DNA from: Chitinophaga sp. HK235
Lineage (GTDB): Bacteria > Bacteroidota > Bacteroidia > Chitinophagales > Chitinophagaceae
Reading direction: 5' to 3'
DNA length: 64,000 nucleotides
Assembly (NCBI RefSeq): GCF_018255755.1
Contig: NZ_CP073766.1
Span: 4,366,001 to 4,430,000 of the forward strand
The position numbers and the translations under genes were made by a program. Below the pieces are notes generated by a model. The model worked only from the letters and a program-made list of their open reading frames with translations. It did not search any database and was not told where the DNA came from. Of this stretch, positions 53,168-64,000 are shown one piece after another. How positions within the stretch are numbered: position 1 is the first letter of the stretch; the number at the start of each line of letters is the position of its first letter.

Positions 53168-53758
53168 CTATTTTACACCGTTAGCAGCTTCTGTCTGCTT
53201 AATCCACACTTTGTCCTGATCGCTGATGTCTACAGTTGCATAACGCTGTATACGGTTGATAGCCATTTCGTCCAGGATGTCCACAAAGTTTGCGTAAGTA
53301 GCGTCATCATTTGCTTTAATGATTACCACCACATCTTCTGGTTCACCTTTTGCATTCCTGGTTTTGGACACTTCATCTCTTTTTTTGATGATTTCATCCC
53401 TGATTCCTCCTTTGTTGGCAAAGCTGGTTGCTTTAAAGAAGTCAGGGTTTGCTGCCGCGTTAGGGTCTTGTGCCAAACCTTCGTAATAATATACTCTATT
53501 GTCTTTACCAAGTAAGATGGTCAGGGCAGTACTTTCTTTTACTTTGTTCTGGTCCTTTTCTTCCTTGGTATCTTTTGGCATGATCAAGTCCATTGTTTTG
53601 GGCTTGCTCATGGTAGTGGTAAGCATGAAGAAGGTAATCAGGAGAAAACCTAAATCCACCATGGGCGTCATATCTACACGGGTCGACTGTTTCTTCGATT
53701 TCGTCCCACCGTGTTTCTTCCCTTTCCCACCACTACTACTGGTATCCATTTCTGCCAT
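53168..53758 (-). CDS. exbD: ExbD/TolR family biopolymer transport protein (second copy in operon)
   Basis: ATG at 53758 gives MAEMDTSSSGGKGKKHGGTK and 196 residues; an upstream TTG is less likely. A basic N-terminus precedes the conserved membrane segment STRVDMTPMVDLGFLLITFF with the key Asp (MVDLGF). The periplasmic domain is about 120 residues, longer than the classical ExbD. Bacteroidota operons often carry two ExbD paralogues. It lies 66 bp downstream of the first copy and 52 bp upstream of tonB. Confidence 0.93.
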   Translation of the reverse strand: MAEMDTSSSGGKGKKHGGTKSKKQSTRVDMTPMVDLGFLLITFFMLTTTMSKPKTMDLIMPKDTKEEKDQNKVKESTALTILLGKDNRVYYYEGLAQDPNAAANPDFFKATSFANKGGIRDEIIKKRDEVSKTRNAKGEPEDVVVIIKANDDATYANFVDILDEMAINRIQRYATVDISDQDKVWIKQTEAANGVK

Positions 53759-53824
53759 AGTAGCCAATTTTTTTAGTTCTTAAATCAGTAGCCTCCCAGG
53801 TCAGGGAGTGGTTGCTACCGTTTA

Positions 53825-54487
53825 CTACTCTTTTTTACCACCTGATGCCTGTTCTTCTTTCCAGGCTGCAGTTCCCTCAGGAGCTGATTTCAGGTTGGTT
53901 ACCAGGTTGAGTTTCTGGATATGTTTCGCTTTGAAAGTATCCAGAATTTCCTTGATCTTGGGATAAGGAGTACCGTTGTCCGCTTTGATACAGTACTTCA
54001 GTTTGTTGAAGTTACCGCCTTGCGCTGCCATGCCATACTCAATCCAGGCACCTAATTCGTTATTTGCAGAATCTGTCGGGATTCCTTTGTCAAGACCCTG
54101 TTTTTTACGCTGTTCTTCAGAAACAGACAGGTAAGTTTTCAGGTCTTTAATGGGAGTTCCGACGCTCGCACCAGTTACAAAGTTTTTGATTTCTTTGTCG
54201 TCCAGGCCAAGTTTATACTGCGTGTTCAGATCTTCGATCAGCTTTTTTCTTTTAGGCTGGCCATCCATGCTGAAAAACACTCTTCCGTCCTTATCTACTG
54301 TGAATAACAGCACGTCAGAATCAGGCAAAAGGGTTGTGTTGATAGAGGACGGGGTAACTACCGTTACCGGTTCATCCGGTTTGAACTTAGTTGCCAGCAT
54401 AAAGAAAGTTAAGAGCAGAAAAGCCACATCACACATTGCTGTCATGTCAACTAGCGTGCTTTTCCTGGGCATTTTAACTTTAGGCAT
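53825..54487 (-). CDS. exbD: ExbD/TolR family biopolymer transport protein (first copy in operon)
   Basis: The 220-residue protein has the membrane segment STLVDMTAMCDVAFLLLTFF with the proton-path Asp (CDVAF). Its long periplasmic part has an insertion around KNFVTGASVGTPIKDLKTYL and ends in a Gly/Glu-rich tail. Residues YCIKADNGTPYPKIKEILDT match the ExbD C-terminal strand-helix. It lies 67 bp after exbB. Confidence 0.93.
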   Translation of the reverse strand: MPKVKMPRKSTLVDMTAMCDVAFLLLTFFMLATKFKPDEPVTVVTPSSINTTLLPDSDVLLFTVDKDGRVFFSMDGQPKRKKLIEDLNTQYKLGLDDKEIKNFVTGASVGTPIKDLKTYLSVSEEQRKKQGLDKGIPTDSANNELGAWIEYGMAAQGGNFNKLKYCIKADNGTPYPKIKEILDTFKAKHIQKLNLVTNLKSAPEGTAAWKEEQASGGKKE

Positions 54488-54554
54488 CTTTACTTTTTTT
54501 ATGGTTTACTTTAATTAGATTCAAAACCGCTGAAATTCCACAAAATAGTTGTGA

Positions 54555-55409
54555 TTATTTGTGATTTGCAGCAAAGCTCTGTGTTAAAGTAAAGCCAGAC
54601 TCGTCAATAGCATAAGTGATGCCATCGATATTGGTAGTAAAGTAGTTGTACATGATGATCGCAATAGCAGAAGTACCGATACCCAGAGCGGTGTTGATCA
54701 ACGCCTCAGAGATACCTAACGCCAGCTGAGCAGAGTCTGGTGCACCACCGGAAGACATCGCTGCGAACGCCTTGATCATACCCAATACGGTACCGAACAG
54801 ACCCAGCAGGGTAGCTACGGAAGCAATGGTAGACAGGAACACCAGGTTCTTTTCCATCATAGGCAGTTCCAGTGCAGTTGTTTCTTCAATTTCATTTTTG
54901 ATGGTCAGAATCTTCTGATCTGTGTCCAGCTCAGAGTTAGTAACCATTTCTTTGTACTTTTTCAGACCAGCTTTCAGTACGTTACCAACAGAACCTTTCT
55001 GTTTGTCGCACTCAGCCAGAGCTGCGTCAACATTTTTGTTAGCCAGGTGATATTGTACTTTACGTACCAGCTCAGAACCGCTGAACTTACCTTTAGCTTT
55101 TGCCAGGTACAGGAAACGCTCAATTACGAAAGTCAAGCAAATCAGTAATACAGAAATCAATACCGGTACCACATATCCACCTTTGTAAACAGTACCTAAC
55201 CACTTGCCAATACCAGAATCGATCGGATGTGCCTCTGGATTATTACCTTGGAAGTTGGCTGGATTACCTAATACAAAGAAGAAAAACAGAAAACCTATCA
55301 CCAGACAGATAGGTACAGCCAACGCCGCGAACAGGTTGGACGACTTTGTAGGTTGATGAGAAGAAGCCTTAGCTGTAGCTGCAGTCACAGTTGTTTTAGT
55401 CTCAGCCAT
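54555..55409 (-). CDS. exbB: MotA/TolQ/ExbB proton channel family protein
   Basis: The 284-residue protein has three membrane segments: LFAALAVPICLVIGFLFFFF, VVPVLISVLLICLTFVIERF, and the conserved last pair (LVFLSTIASVATLLGLFGTV, LALGISEALINTALGIGTSA). The pattern GLFGTVLGMIKAFAAM is the family signature. It forms the inner-membrane motor with the two ExbD proteins to energise TonB. It is first in the operon, with the promoter at 55528-55557. Confidence 0.95.
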   Translation of the reverse strand: MAETKTTVTAATAKASSHQPTKSSNLFAALAVPICLVIGFLFFFFVLGNPANFQGNNPEAHPIDSGIGKWLGTVYKGGYVVPVLISVLLICLTFVIERFLYLAKAKGKFSGSELVRKVQYHLANKNVDAALAECDKQKGSVGNVLKAGLKKYKEMVTNSELDTDQKILTIKNEIEETTALELPMMEKNLVFLSTIASVATLLGLFGTVLGMIKAFAAMSSGGAPDSAQLALGISEALINTALGIGTSAIAIIMYNYFTTNIDGITYAIDESGFTLTQSFAANHK

Positions 55410-56156
55410 GTTGATTGAAATTTTAGTGTTAAAAATTAAACTATTGTTTGTTAGAAGTTACGATTTTACTATTTCACACTGGTGGAATGCCACACAGCAC
55501 TCAATTTACTCTTTAATAAGCGATTCGCAAAGTTATAAGGTTGGCCCAAAAAAACAAGTGCAGCCCAAAAAAACCCAAAAAAATTAACCTAACCCCTCAA
55601 ATGCCCTACCATAGGGCCTTCCCATCACTCGTTTTTTTGTTTTGAGCAAACACTTACGTCAGCAAATAACCAATAATTGCAGTCCTCTTAAATTGTTACT
55701 GTCCCAAAAATTTGAAAGCTGTTGATTTTTTTTCAAAGTTGGACGCACAATTTAAGAAAAAATTCAAATGTTCCAACAGAAATCTTACAAAACTGAGAAC
55801 ATATTTATTCCCGCGCCAGTCAACACTTTGAGCGCCCGCTAATTGGTTTTAGCCTGCCATTCTGCACATACTTCTATTTCCCCCAACTCCAAATCCACTA
55901 CTGTCGCGGCAAATCCTCTTCTGCCTGCTATAAATGCTATATAAAAATATTATATACTATAACAATAAATGATTACATAAAAAAGTTGGTACGGCAACTA
56001 CTGTTTTGACGTCCATCCCCCACCTTTACCCCTACTTTTTTCCATTCTTATACCCTTTTCCCGCGCTTATGGATTTTCCTCATAAGTTAATACTTTATGT
56101 ACTTACTTGCAATCCCATTTTTTAAAAAGTGAACGTTACACAAAACCAATCATTCA
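55410..56156. other. 747-bp divergent intergenic region between exbB and the metalloprotease
   Basis: No coding frame is supported. It has the exbB promoter at 55528-55557, a stretch of repeated cccaaaaaaac (55546-55585), and very AT-rich sequence at about 55930-55985 (tataaaaatattatatac). No clear promoter for the plus-strand gene at 56157 was found. Confidence 0.6.
55528..55557 (-). promoter_or_regulatory. Promoter of the exbB-exbD-exbD-tonB operon
   Basis: On the minus strand TTG (55557-55555), a 19-bp spacer and TAACTTTG (55535-55528): an exact match to the Bacteroidota sigma consensus. The predicted start near 55521 gives a leader of about 110 nt. Confidence 0.7.
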
Positions 56157-58706
56157 ATGTACAAATCAATCAATCTGAAACTGATGGTCGCTGTTGCCGG
56201 CTTAGCCTGCATCGGCTCATCCGTTTCCTTTACCGCTAATGCACAGCGGAAAAAGAAATCTGCCGCGCCAACTCCAGCTGCCGCTCCAGCTAAAGACACT
56301 ACTGCCAAACCTTCCATGATCAAGCCCGGACCTAAAACCGGACCTAAACCTTTCGCGGAGATCATCACTGATAAAGCCTCCGCTGATTCTGGCCTGTTCA
56401 ATATCTACAAACAAGATGACCGCTACTTCTTCGAAATAGCAGACTCCCTCCTCGGCAGAGACATCCTCGTTGTAAACAGGCTGTCCAAATCCGCCGCAGG
56501 CCTGCGCGTACAAATGATGGGCTTCTCCGGTGACATCATCGGCGAAAACGTTGTCCGTTTCGAAAAAGGACCCAACAACCGCATCTTCCTCAAAAACATC
56601 TCCTACTCTGATGTATCCAAAGACTCCACACAGCCCATGTTCACCGCTGTGATGAACTCTAACCTCCAGCCCATCGTAGCCGCCTTCGATATCAAAGCCC
56701 TCTCCAAATCAGGACACGGCAGCGTTATCGACCTCACCGAATATATCTCCGGCGACAATGACGTGCTCTTCTTCGATGGCACTATCAAAAATATGATGAA
56801 ACTCGGTGGCGTTCAACCGGATAAATCCTACATCTCCGATGTAAAATCCTATCCGATGAACACCGAAATCAAAACCGTTAAAACATATAGCAAAGCCGGC
56901 CAGTCTATGCCAGGCTTCCCACCGGCTCCGGGAGGCAATGCTACCGTTGAGCTCAACAGCTCCATGGTACTGCTCCCCGCCGTCCCCATGCAGCCACGCT
57001 ACTTCGATCCCCGGGTAGGTTTCTTCACTACCCGTGTCACCGATTTCGACGCCGATCCGCAAGGTGTAAAACAACTCCAGATGATCACCCGCTGGCGCCT
57101 GGAACCCAAACCGGAAGACATGGAAAAATACAAACGCGGTGAACTCGTAGAACCTAAGAAACCTATCGTGTTCTATATCGATCCAGCCACCCCGGCTAAA
57201 TGGCGCAAATATCTTATCATGGGTGTCAACGACTGGCAGTCCGCCTTCGAAGAAGCCGGATTCAAAAATGCCATCATCGCCAAAATGGCCCCTACCAAAG
57301 AAGAAGATTCTACCTGGTCTATCGAAGATGCCCGCTTCTCAGCGATCGTTTACAAACCGTCTGATGTTCCCAACGCCAGCGGCCCTCACGTACACGATCC
57401 CCGCTCCGGTGAAATCCTCGAAAGCCATATCAACTGGTACCACAACGTAATGCGTCTGCTGCGCAACTGGTACTTTGTTCAGGCTTCTCCCAACGATCCA
57501 CGCGCCCGCAATATGCAGTTCAGCGATGAACTCATGGGTGAACTCATCCGTTTCGTGTCTTCCCATGAAGTAGGCCATACCCTCGGACTTCGCCATAACT
57601 TCGGCTCCAGCTCCACCTATCCGGTAGAAAAACTCCGCGACAAGGAATGGGTGAAAAAGAACGGCCACGCCGCCTCTATCATGGACTACGCCCGCTTTAA
57701 CTACGTGGCACAGCCTGGCGACGGCATCAGCGGTGCCGATCTCTACCCTCGTATCAACTACTACGACAAATGGGCCATCCAATGGGGCTACAAACTCCTC
57801 CCCAATGCTAAGTCAGCAGAAGCAGAGGTAGCTGTACTCAATAAAATGACCATCGAAAAACTGAAAGACAAAAAATACTGGTTCGGTACAGAATCCAATC
57901 CAAATGATCCCCGTTCCCAGAACGAAGATCTCGGAGACAATGCCATGAAAGCCAGCGCCTACGGTATCAAAAACCTGCAGCGTATTATGCCTAACCTCCT
58001 GACATGGACAAAAGTGGAAAACGAAGGGTACGGTACCCTCGCTGAACTTTATAAGGAAGTTGTCAGCCAGTTTGGCCGCTATATGGGACACGTAACCAAA
58101 AACATCGGTGGTATTTACGAAACACCTAAAACTGTTGAAGAAGAAGGTGCTGTATACGAATTCGTACCAAAAGCCATCCAGAAAGAAGCTGTTCAGTTCC
58201 TCTCCCAGCAACTGTTTACTACGCCTAAATGGCTGGTAAACCAGGACCTGATGAACCGTACCGGTAGCACCGGAATAGGCCTGGTAATGTCTGTACAGAC
58301 ACCTGTGCTCGGCAAAATCCTGTCTGTCAATACGCTCAATAAACTGAGCGCAGGGGAAGCAGCGCTGGGTAACACCGCCTACCAGCCGCTGGAAATGCTC
58401 AACGACATGAAAAAAGCCATCTTCAGTGAAATCTACACTCACCAGCCGATAGATGTATATCGCCGTGGGCTGCAGCGTACTTATGTAGACAACCTCACCG
58501 CCATGATGGCGCCTCCTGCTCCCAGCCAGATGCCAGGTTTCAGCGCACCGGATGCCAGCAAATATGATGCTACCGCCATCTGCCGTGCTCACCTCTCCTC
58601 ACTCAGAAATGAGCTGCGCGGTGCCGCCGCCAGTGGTGATGCCATGACCCGCAACCATATCCTCGATCTGGTTGCCCGCATCTCCAGTACACTGGACCCG
58701 AAATAA
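56157..58706 (+). CDS. Exported zinc-dependent metalloprotease (DUF5117/DUF5118, met-zincin)
   Basis: The 849-residue protein is a paralogue of the one at 15256-17880. It has a signal peptide (LMVAVAGLACIGSSVSFTAN), an Ala/Pro-rich linker, and DUF5118 start PKPFAEIITDKASADSGLFN. A DUF5117 region with long inserts follows, then the zinc site HEVGHTLGLRHNFGSSSTYP near residue 470 and the Met turn SIMDYARFNYVAQPGDGISG. The C-terminal domain ends with IAFNR-like helices. It stands alone, not next to SusC/SusD, and ends in a terminator at 58728. Substrate unknown. Confidence 0.94.
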   Translation: MYKSINLKLMVAVAGLACIGSSVSFTANAQRKKKSAAPTPAAAPAKDTTAKPSMIKPGPKTGPKPFAEIITDKASADSGLFNIYKQDDRYFFEIADSLLGRDILVVNRLSKSAAGLRVQMMGFSGDIIGENVVRFEKGPNNRIFLKNISYSDVSKDSTQPMFTAVMNSNLQPIVAAFDIKALSKSGHGSVIDLTEYISGDNDVLFFDGTIKNMMKLGGVQPDKSYISDVKSYPMNTEIKTVKTYSKAGQSMPGFPPAPGGNATVELNSSMVLLPAVPMQPRYFDPRVGFFTTRVTDFDADPQGVKQLQMITRWRLEPKPEDMEKYKRGELVEPKKPIVFYIDPATPAKWRKYLIMGVNDWQSAFEEAGFKNAIIAKMAPTKEEDSTWSIEDARFSAIVYKPSDVPNASGPHVHDPRSGEILESHINWYHNVMRLLRNWYFVQASPNDPRARNMQFSDELMGELIRFVSSHEVGHTLGLRHNFGSSSTYPVEKLRDKEWVKKNGHAASIMDYARFNYVAQPGDGISGADLYPRINYYDKWAIQWGYKLLPNAKSAEAEVAVLNKMTIEKLKDKKYWFGTESNPNDPRSQNEDLGDNAMKASAYGIKNLQRIMPNLLTWTKVENEGYGTLAELYKEVVSQFGRYMGHVTKNIGGIYETPKTVEEEGAVYEFVPKAIQKEAVQFLSQQLFTTPKWLVNQDLMNRTGSTGIGLVMSVQTPVLGKILSVNTLNKLSAGEAALGNTAYQPLEMLNDMKKAIFSEIYTHQPIDVYRRGLQRTYVDNLTAMMAPPAPSQMPGFSAPDASKYDATAICRAHLSSLRNELRGAAASGDAMTRNHILDLVARISSTLDPK

Positions 58707-58727
58707 CGCAGAAGTATATACGAAAAT

Positions 58728-58762
58728 AAAAAGGGTGCGACCGGATAGTCGCACCCTTTTTA
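58728..58762 (+). terminator. Terminator after the second metalloprotease gene
   Basis: aaaaagggtgcga pairs with tcgcaccctttttat across an 8-nt loop, followed by a T-run. Confidence 0.88.
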
Positions 58763-58885
58763 TTGCTATAGCTAATAACAGCTGTATTCACCTCCATTTC
58801 ATTATTCCGCCTTCACCCCACGTATTTTTATTATTGCGGAAATTGCTTAATATAGCTCCATATTTAAATAAATCCAGCCTCAAAA

Positions 58886-59920
58886 GTGAAAGAGCGAACC
58901 AATAAAATAACGATATACGACATTGCTCAAAAACTGAACCTGTCTGCCTCCACTGTATCACGCGCTTTGCAGAACAATCCGCTGATCAATGAAGAAACAC
59001 GGGAAAAAATTCAGGCAACAGCAATGGACATGGGTTATGTACCCAACTGGATAGCCTCCAGCCTGCGTAAAAAACGTTCCAATATCATTGGGCTGATCGT
59101 GCCTCGTACCTCCATGTATTTTCAAAGTACAGCTATCAGCGGTATTCAGCATGAAGCACACAAATACGGCTTCAGTATCGTAATCGGCCAGTCCGATGAA
59201 ACAGTAGCCATGGAAAAAGAACTGGCCCACACTTTCTACTCCCTGAGGGTGGATGGCCTCCTGGCTGTAGCCTCCATGTTCACTACCAACTTCGACCATT
59301 TCAGTCCCTTCATAAAAAACAATATTCCACTCGTATTCTATGATCGTGTGCCAGTGGACTTCCCCGGTTATACCATCACCGGAGATGATTTCAAAGGCGG
59401 ATTTCTCGCCACCGAACACCTCATCAAACAAGGCTGTAAACGGATTGCCCATTTTTCCGGCCTGCTCACCTGTAACCTTTATCAGCAAAGACTTTCAGGA
59501 TACAAGGAAGCACTCGCCAAATACAATATTCCTTACGATGAACAACTCGTATACATTCATAACCTTACCATGGATGCCGCGGCACAGGCAGCCCGTGAAC
59601 TGTTCGACAAAGGCAATCTGCCCGATGGTCTGTTTACTGCCAACGACAGTTCTGCTGTAGCCTTTATACAGGAAGCCAACAAACGGAACATTGCCATCCC
59701 TGAGCAAATAAAGGTGGTCGGCTACTCCAATGATCTGTCTTCCCGCATTATCTCCCCTTCATTAAGTACCATTGAGCAATCAGGGTATAATATGGGGCAA
59801 AAGGCCGTTGAAACGATCGTCAAACTGATCAATCATGAAGAAGGTGGTAAAGTCACCAAAAATTTTGTCTTCCCTGTAGAACTTATCCAGCGGGAGTCTA
59901 CTATGATTAAAAAACCATAA
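58886..59920 (+). CDS. LacI family transcriptional regulator
   Basis: The start is GTG at 58886 (no in-frame ATG precedes the helix-turn-helix), giving 344 residues. The N-terminal DNA-binding domain is ITIYDIAQKLNLSASTVSRA, with LQNNPLINEETREKI. The hinge NWIASSLRKKRSNIIGLIVP leads to a periplasmic-binding-protein-like ligand domain (GFSIVIGQSDETVAMEKELA, PDGLFTANDSSAVAFIQEAN, VVGYSNDLSSRIISPSLSTI). A sugar or related effector is likely for the family. No transport or catabolic operon adjoins it, so its target is not evident. Confidence 0.93.
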   Translation: MKERTNKITIYDIAQKLNLSASTVSRALQNNPLINEETREKIQATAMDMGYVPNWIASSLRKKRSNIIGLIVPRTSMYFQSTAISGIQHEAHKYGFSIVIGQSDETVAMEKELAHTFYSLRVDGLLAVASMFTTNFDHFSPFIKNNIPLVFYDRVPVDFPGYTITGDDFKGGFLATEHLIKQGCKRIAHFSGLLTCNLYQQRLSGYKEALAKYNIPYDEQLVYIHNLTMDAAAQAARELFDKGNLPDGLFTANDSSAVAFIQEANKRNIAIPEQIKVVGYSNDLSSRIISPSLSTIEQSGYNMGQKAVETIVKLINHEEGGKVTKNFVFPVELIQRESTMIKKP

Positions 59921-59957
59921 TCCTAAATCGGTCATACTGATTTCAACCTACAACTTT

Positions 59958-60770
59958 ATGAAACGTCATTACTATGCAGGACTGCTCCTGCTGAGTGTAC
60001 TGGGCATAACTTCCTGCAACCGGCATATTTATGCTCCCAATGCGGTCAATGTACCGCTGCTGAAAGAGAAAAATGAGTTTAAAGCCAGTATTTCTCCCAA
60101 TAACCTGCATACAGCCTTTGCTATCACTGATAATATCGCCATCATGGCCAATGGTCAGTATGTATATAAGCTGGCCCCTTGGGACAATGATCAGAGTACA
60201 AATGATCTGTTTCTTGATCAGGACCTCCGGGGAGGTGTTGTAGAAGGCGCTGTTGGCTTTTTTAAGCCCCTGGACAAGAAGAAAAGGATGGTGTTTGATG
60301 TTTATGCAGGTGGCGGCGCAGGTGGCTTTAAAACGCTCGCAGCGCATAATACCGAGGCATCAGCTAATCCCAACGATTATCTGTTGAAAAACAGGTTTTC
60401 CAAAGTCTTCATCCAGCCCAGCATTGGTTTTGTACATCCCGTTATTGAAGCGGCGTTCAGCAGCCGTTTTTCCATGCTTAATTTCTACAATTCGCAGATA
60501 GGTTCCCGTGCATTTGAAAATAATACTACCGCAAAAGACGACTTTCTCCGCGTTGCAGATAAACCAATTGTTTTTTACGAGCCGGCCTTTACTTTCCGTG
60601 TAGGGTATAAGTATGTGAAGTTTCAAACCCAGTTATTGTTCTCCATTCCGCTGAACGATGAGAACTTCAGTCAGTATCAAACGAATCAGTATTTTCAGCA
60701 GGTAGGATTCATGATGGGTGCCTCCGTCAATATTGCCCACTGGTATGATAATTTCAGGAAGAAACGATAA
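59958..60770 (+). CDS. Predicted outer-membrane beta-barrel lipoprotein
   Basis: The 270-residue protein has a lipobox near residues 17-20 (ITSC). It then shows alternating strands suited to a small barrel (FKASISPNNLHTAFAITDNI, GGVVEGAVGFFKPLDKKKRM, FVDVYAGGG-like VFDVYAGGGAGGFKTLAAHN, VQTQLLFSIP-like KFQTQLLFSIPLNDENFSQY). No known family assigned. It lies 37 bp after the LacI-type regulator on the same strand and may be co-transcribed. Confidence 0.65.
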   Translation: MKRHYYAGLLLLSVLGITSCNRHIYAPNAVNVPLLKEKNEFKASISPNNLHTAFAITDNIAIMANGQYVYKLAPWDNDQSTNDLFLDQDLRGGVVEGAVGFFKPLDKKKRMVFDVYAGGGAGGFKTLAAHNTEASANPNDYLLKNRFSKVFIQPSIGFVHPVIEAAFSSRFSMLNFYNSQIGSRAFENNTTAKDDFLRVADKPIVFYEPAFTFRVGYKYVKFQTQLLFSIPLNDENFSQYQTNQYFQQVGFMMGASVNIAHWYDNFRKKR

Positions 60771-61177
60771 TCTCTTTTGATTCCCACATAGATTTCCCCT
60801 TCGTCTGGACAAATACTAAGATGAAGGGGAATTTTTTTGAGAAGAATATTTAGCAGAAAAGCCTGATAGATCCTGCCTGATGCTGATGTTGAAGAAAGGA
60901 AGACGGTTATTATTGGGGGAGATGTTTACCGTTTGCCGTTTATAGCAGGTAGAAGAAGAATGATTTTCCCCTTGTCAGGAAGAAGCTTAACACCTTTTGT
61001 GACGGATAGAATAGAAAACCTTTGAGAGAATTTTCCCGGATTACTTTATGAGAGCAGATATATAATGTTTCTCCCGGATTGTTTTTATTGGTGATCTGAT
61101 TGGTGAAAAGAGAAAGATGAAAAGGGCATAAATAAAAAAAGCCTCAGTGTAAAACACCAAGGCTTTTTTCAATAAAT
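60771..61177. other. Intergenic region before the rRNA genes
   Basis: No gene is seen. A plus-strand terminator-like hairpin lies at 60795-60838 (ccccttcgtct with agatgaagggg, then a seven-T run). A minus-strand rRNA terminator is at 61135-61169. The sequence between is AT-rich. Confidence 0.65.
61135..61169 (-). terminator. rRNA operon terminator
   Basis: On the minus strand AAAAAAGCCTTGGTGT pairs with ACACTGAGGCTTTTTTT across a short loop, with one mismatch. Confidence 0.85.
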
Positions 61178-61288
<111 letters not shown>

Positions 61289-61407
61289 GATCTTTAGCTG
61301 TGATGATCACTCATCTGAGATGCAGGGGCTTTCGCTTGCCTTATCTCCAGCTGATAATAAGATAACATATTGGGAAAGTCGTATACGAACTTTGCAGTAA
61401 TAAATAA
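61289..61407 (-). other. Spacer between 23S and 5S rRNA
   Basis: 119 bases without a gene or tRNA. A short AT-rich processing region is expected here. Confidence 0.6.

Positions 61408-64000
<2,593 letters not shown>

Overview
The window looks like a chromosomal segment from a member of the Bacteroidota, most likely the Chitinophagaceae (Chitinophaga-like). The evidence is three SusC/SusD pairs, Bacteroidota-type ECF sigma/FecR and sigma/anti-sigma pairs, a split TonB/ExbB/ExbD/ExbD operon, weak Shine-Dalgarno sequences, promoters of the TTG-N17-23-TAnnTTTG type, and a 23S-5S rRNA segment at the right edge. Genus placement is inference from gene style, not from a database search.

Layout. 1-10.2 kb holds mixed housekeeping and accessory genes: a partial LRR protein with a BRCT-like segment, a Pr6Pr membrane protein, an EEP-family phosphatase/nuclease, a DUF4262 protein, a Crp/Fnr-DoxX-DUF4188-like cluster, a metallophosphoesterase, an SDR, an AraC regulator and a lipoprotein. 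10.4-17.9 kb is a minus-strand operon of zinc metalloprotease, SusC and SusD. 19.0-25.9 kb has a small exported protein, an ECF sigma/anti-sigma pair, and a 1668-residue protein with a WGR domain, SUKH-like domains and TPRs. 25.9-33.7 kb is a complete trans-envelope signalling and uptake locus: ECF sigma, FecR, STN-containing SusC, SusD and a nucleotide pyrophosphatase/phosphodiesterase-like enzyme. 33.8-38.7 kb is a third SusC/SusD pair with a predicted leader of about 400 nt.

39.4-44.5 kb is the most unusual block. It contains an outer-membrane receptor, a 37-residue peptide with 9 cysteines (metallothionein-like, at 41971-42084), a divergent AraC regulator, a small membrane protein, an HMA-like/AraC fusion carrying a CxxC motif, and a paralogue of that fusion lacking the metal-binding half. 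Together these suggest a metal-responsive locus. A YncE-propeller/phosphoesterase fusion follows.

47.5-50.8 kb looks like a decayed integrative element at the 3' end of mnmE. It has two integrase remnants, an excisionase-like gene, a serine hydrolase as possible cargo, a 94/95-bp imperfect direct repeat that includes the mnmE terminator and its last codons, a third short att-like copy, and a seven-unit array of exact 10-bp period. The mnmE 3' end is a known island integration site in other bacteria (SGI1 in Gammaproteobacteria).

50.8-55.6 kb carries mnmE and the exbB-exbD-exbD-tonB operon, which would energise the TonB-dependent receptors. 56.2-60.8 kb has a second metalloprotease paralogue, a LacI-family regulator and an outer-membrane protein. 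61.2-64.0 kb is 5S and most of 23S rRNA on the minus strand.
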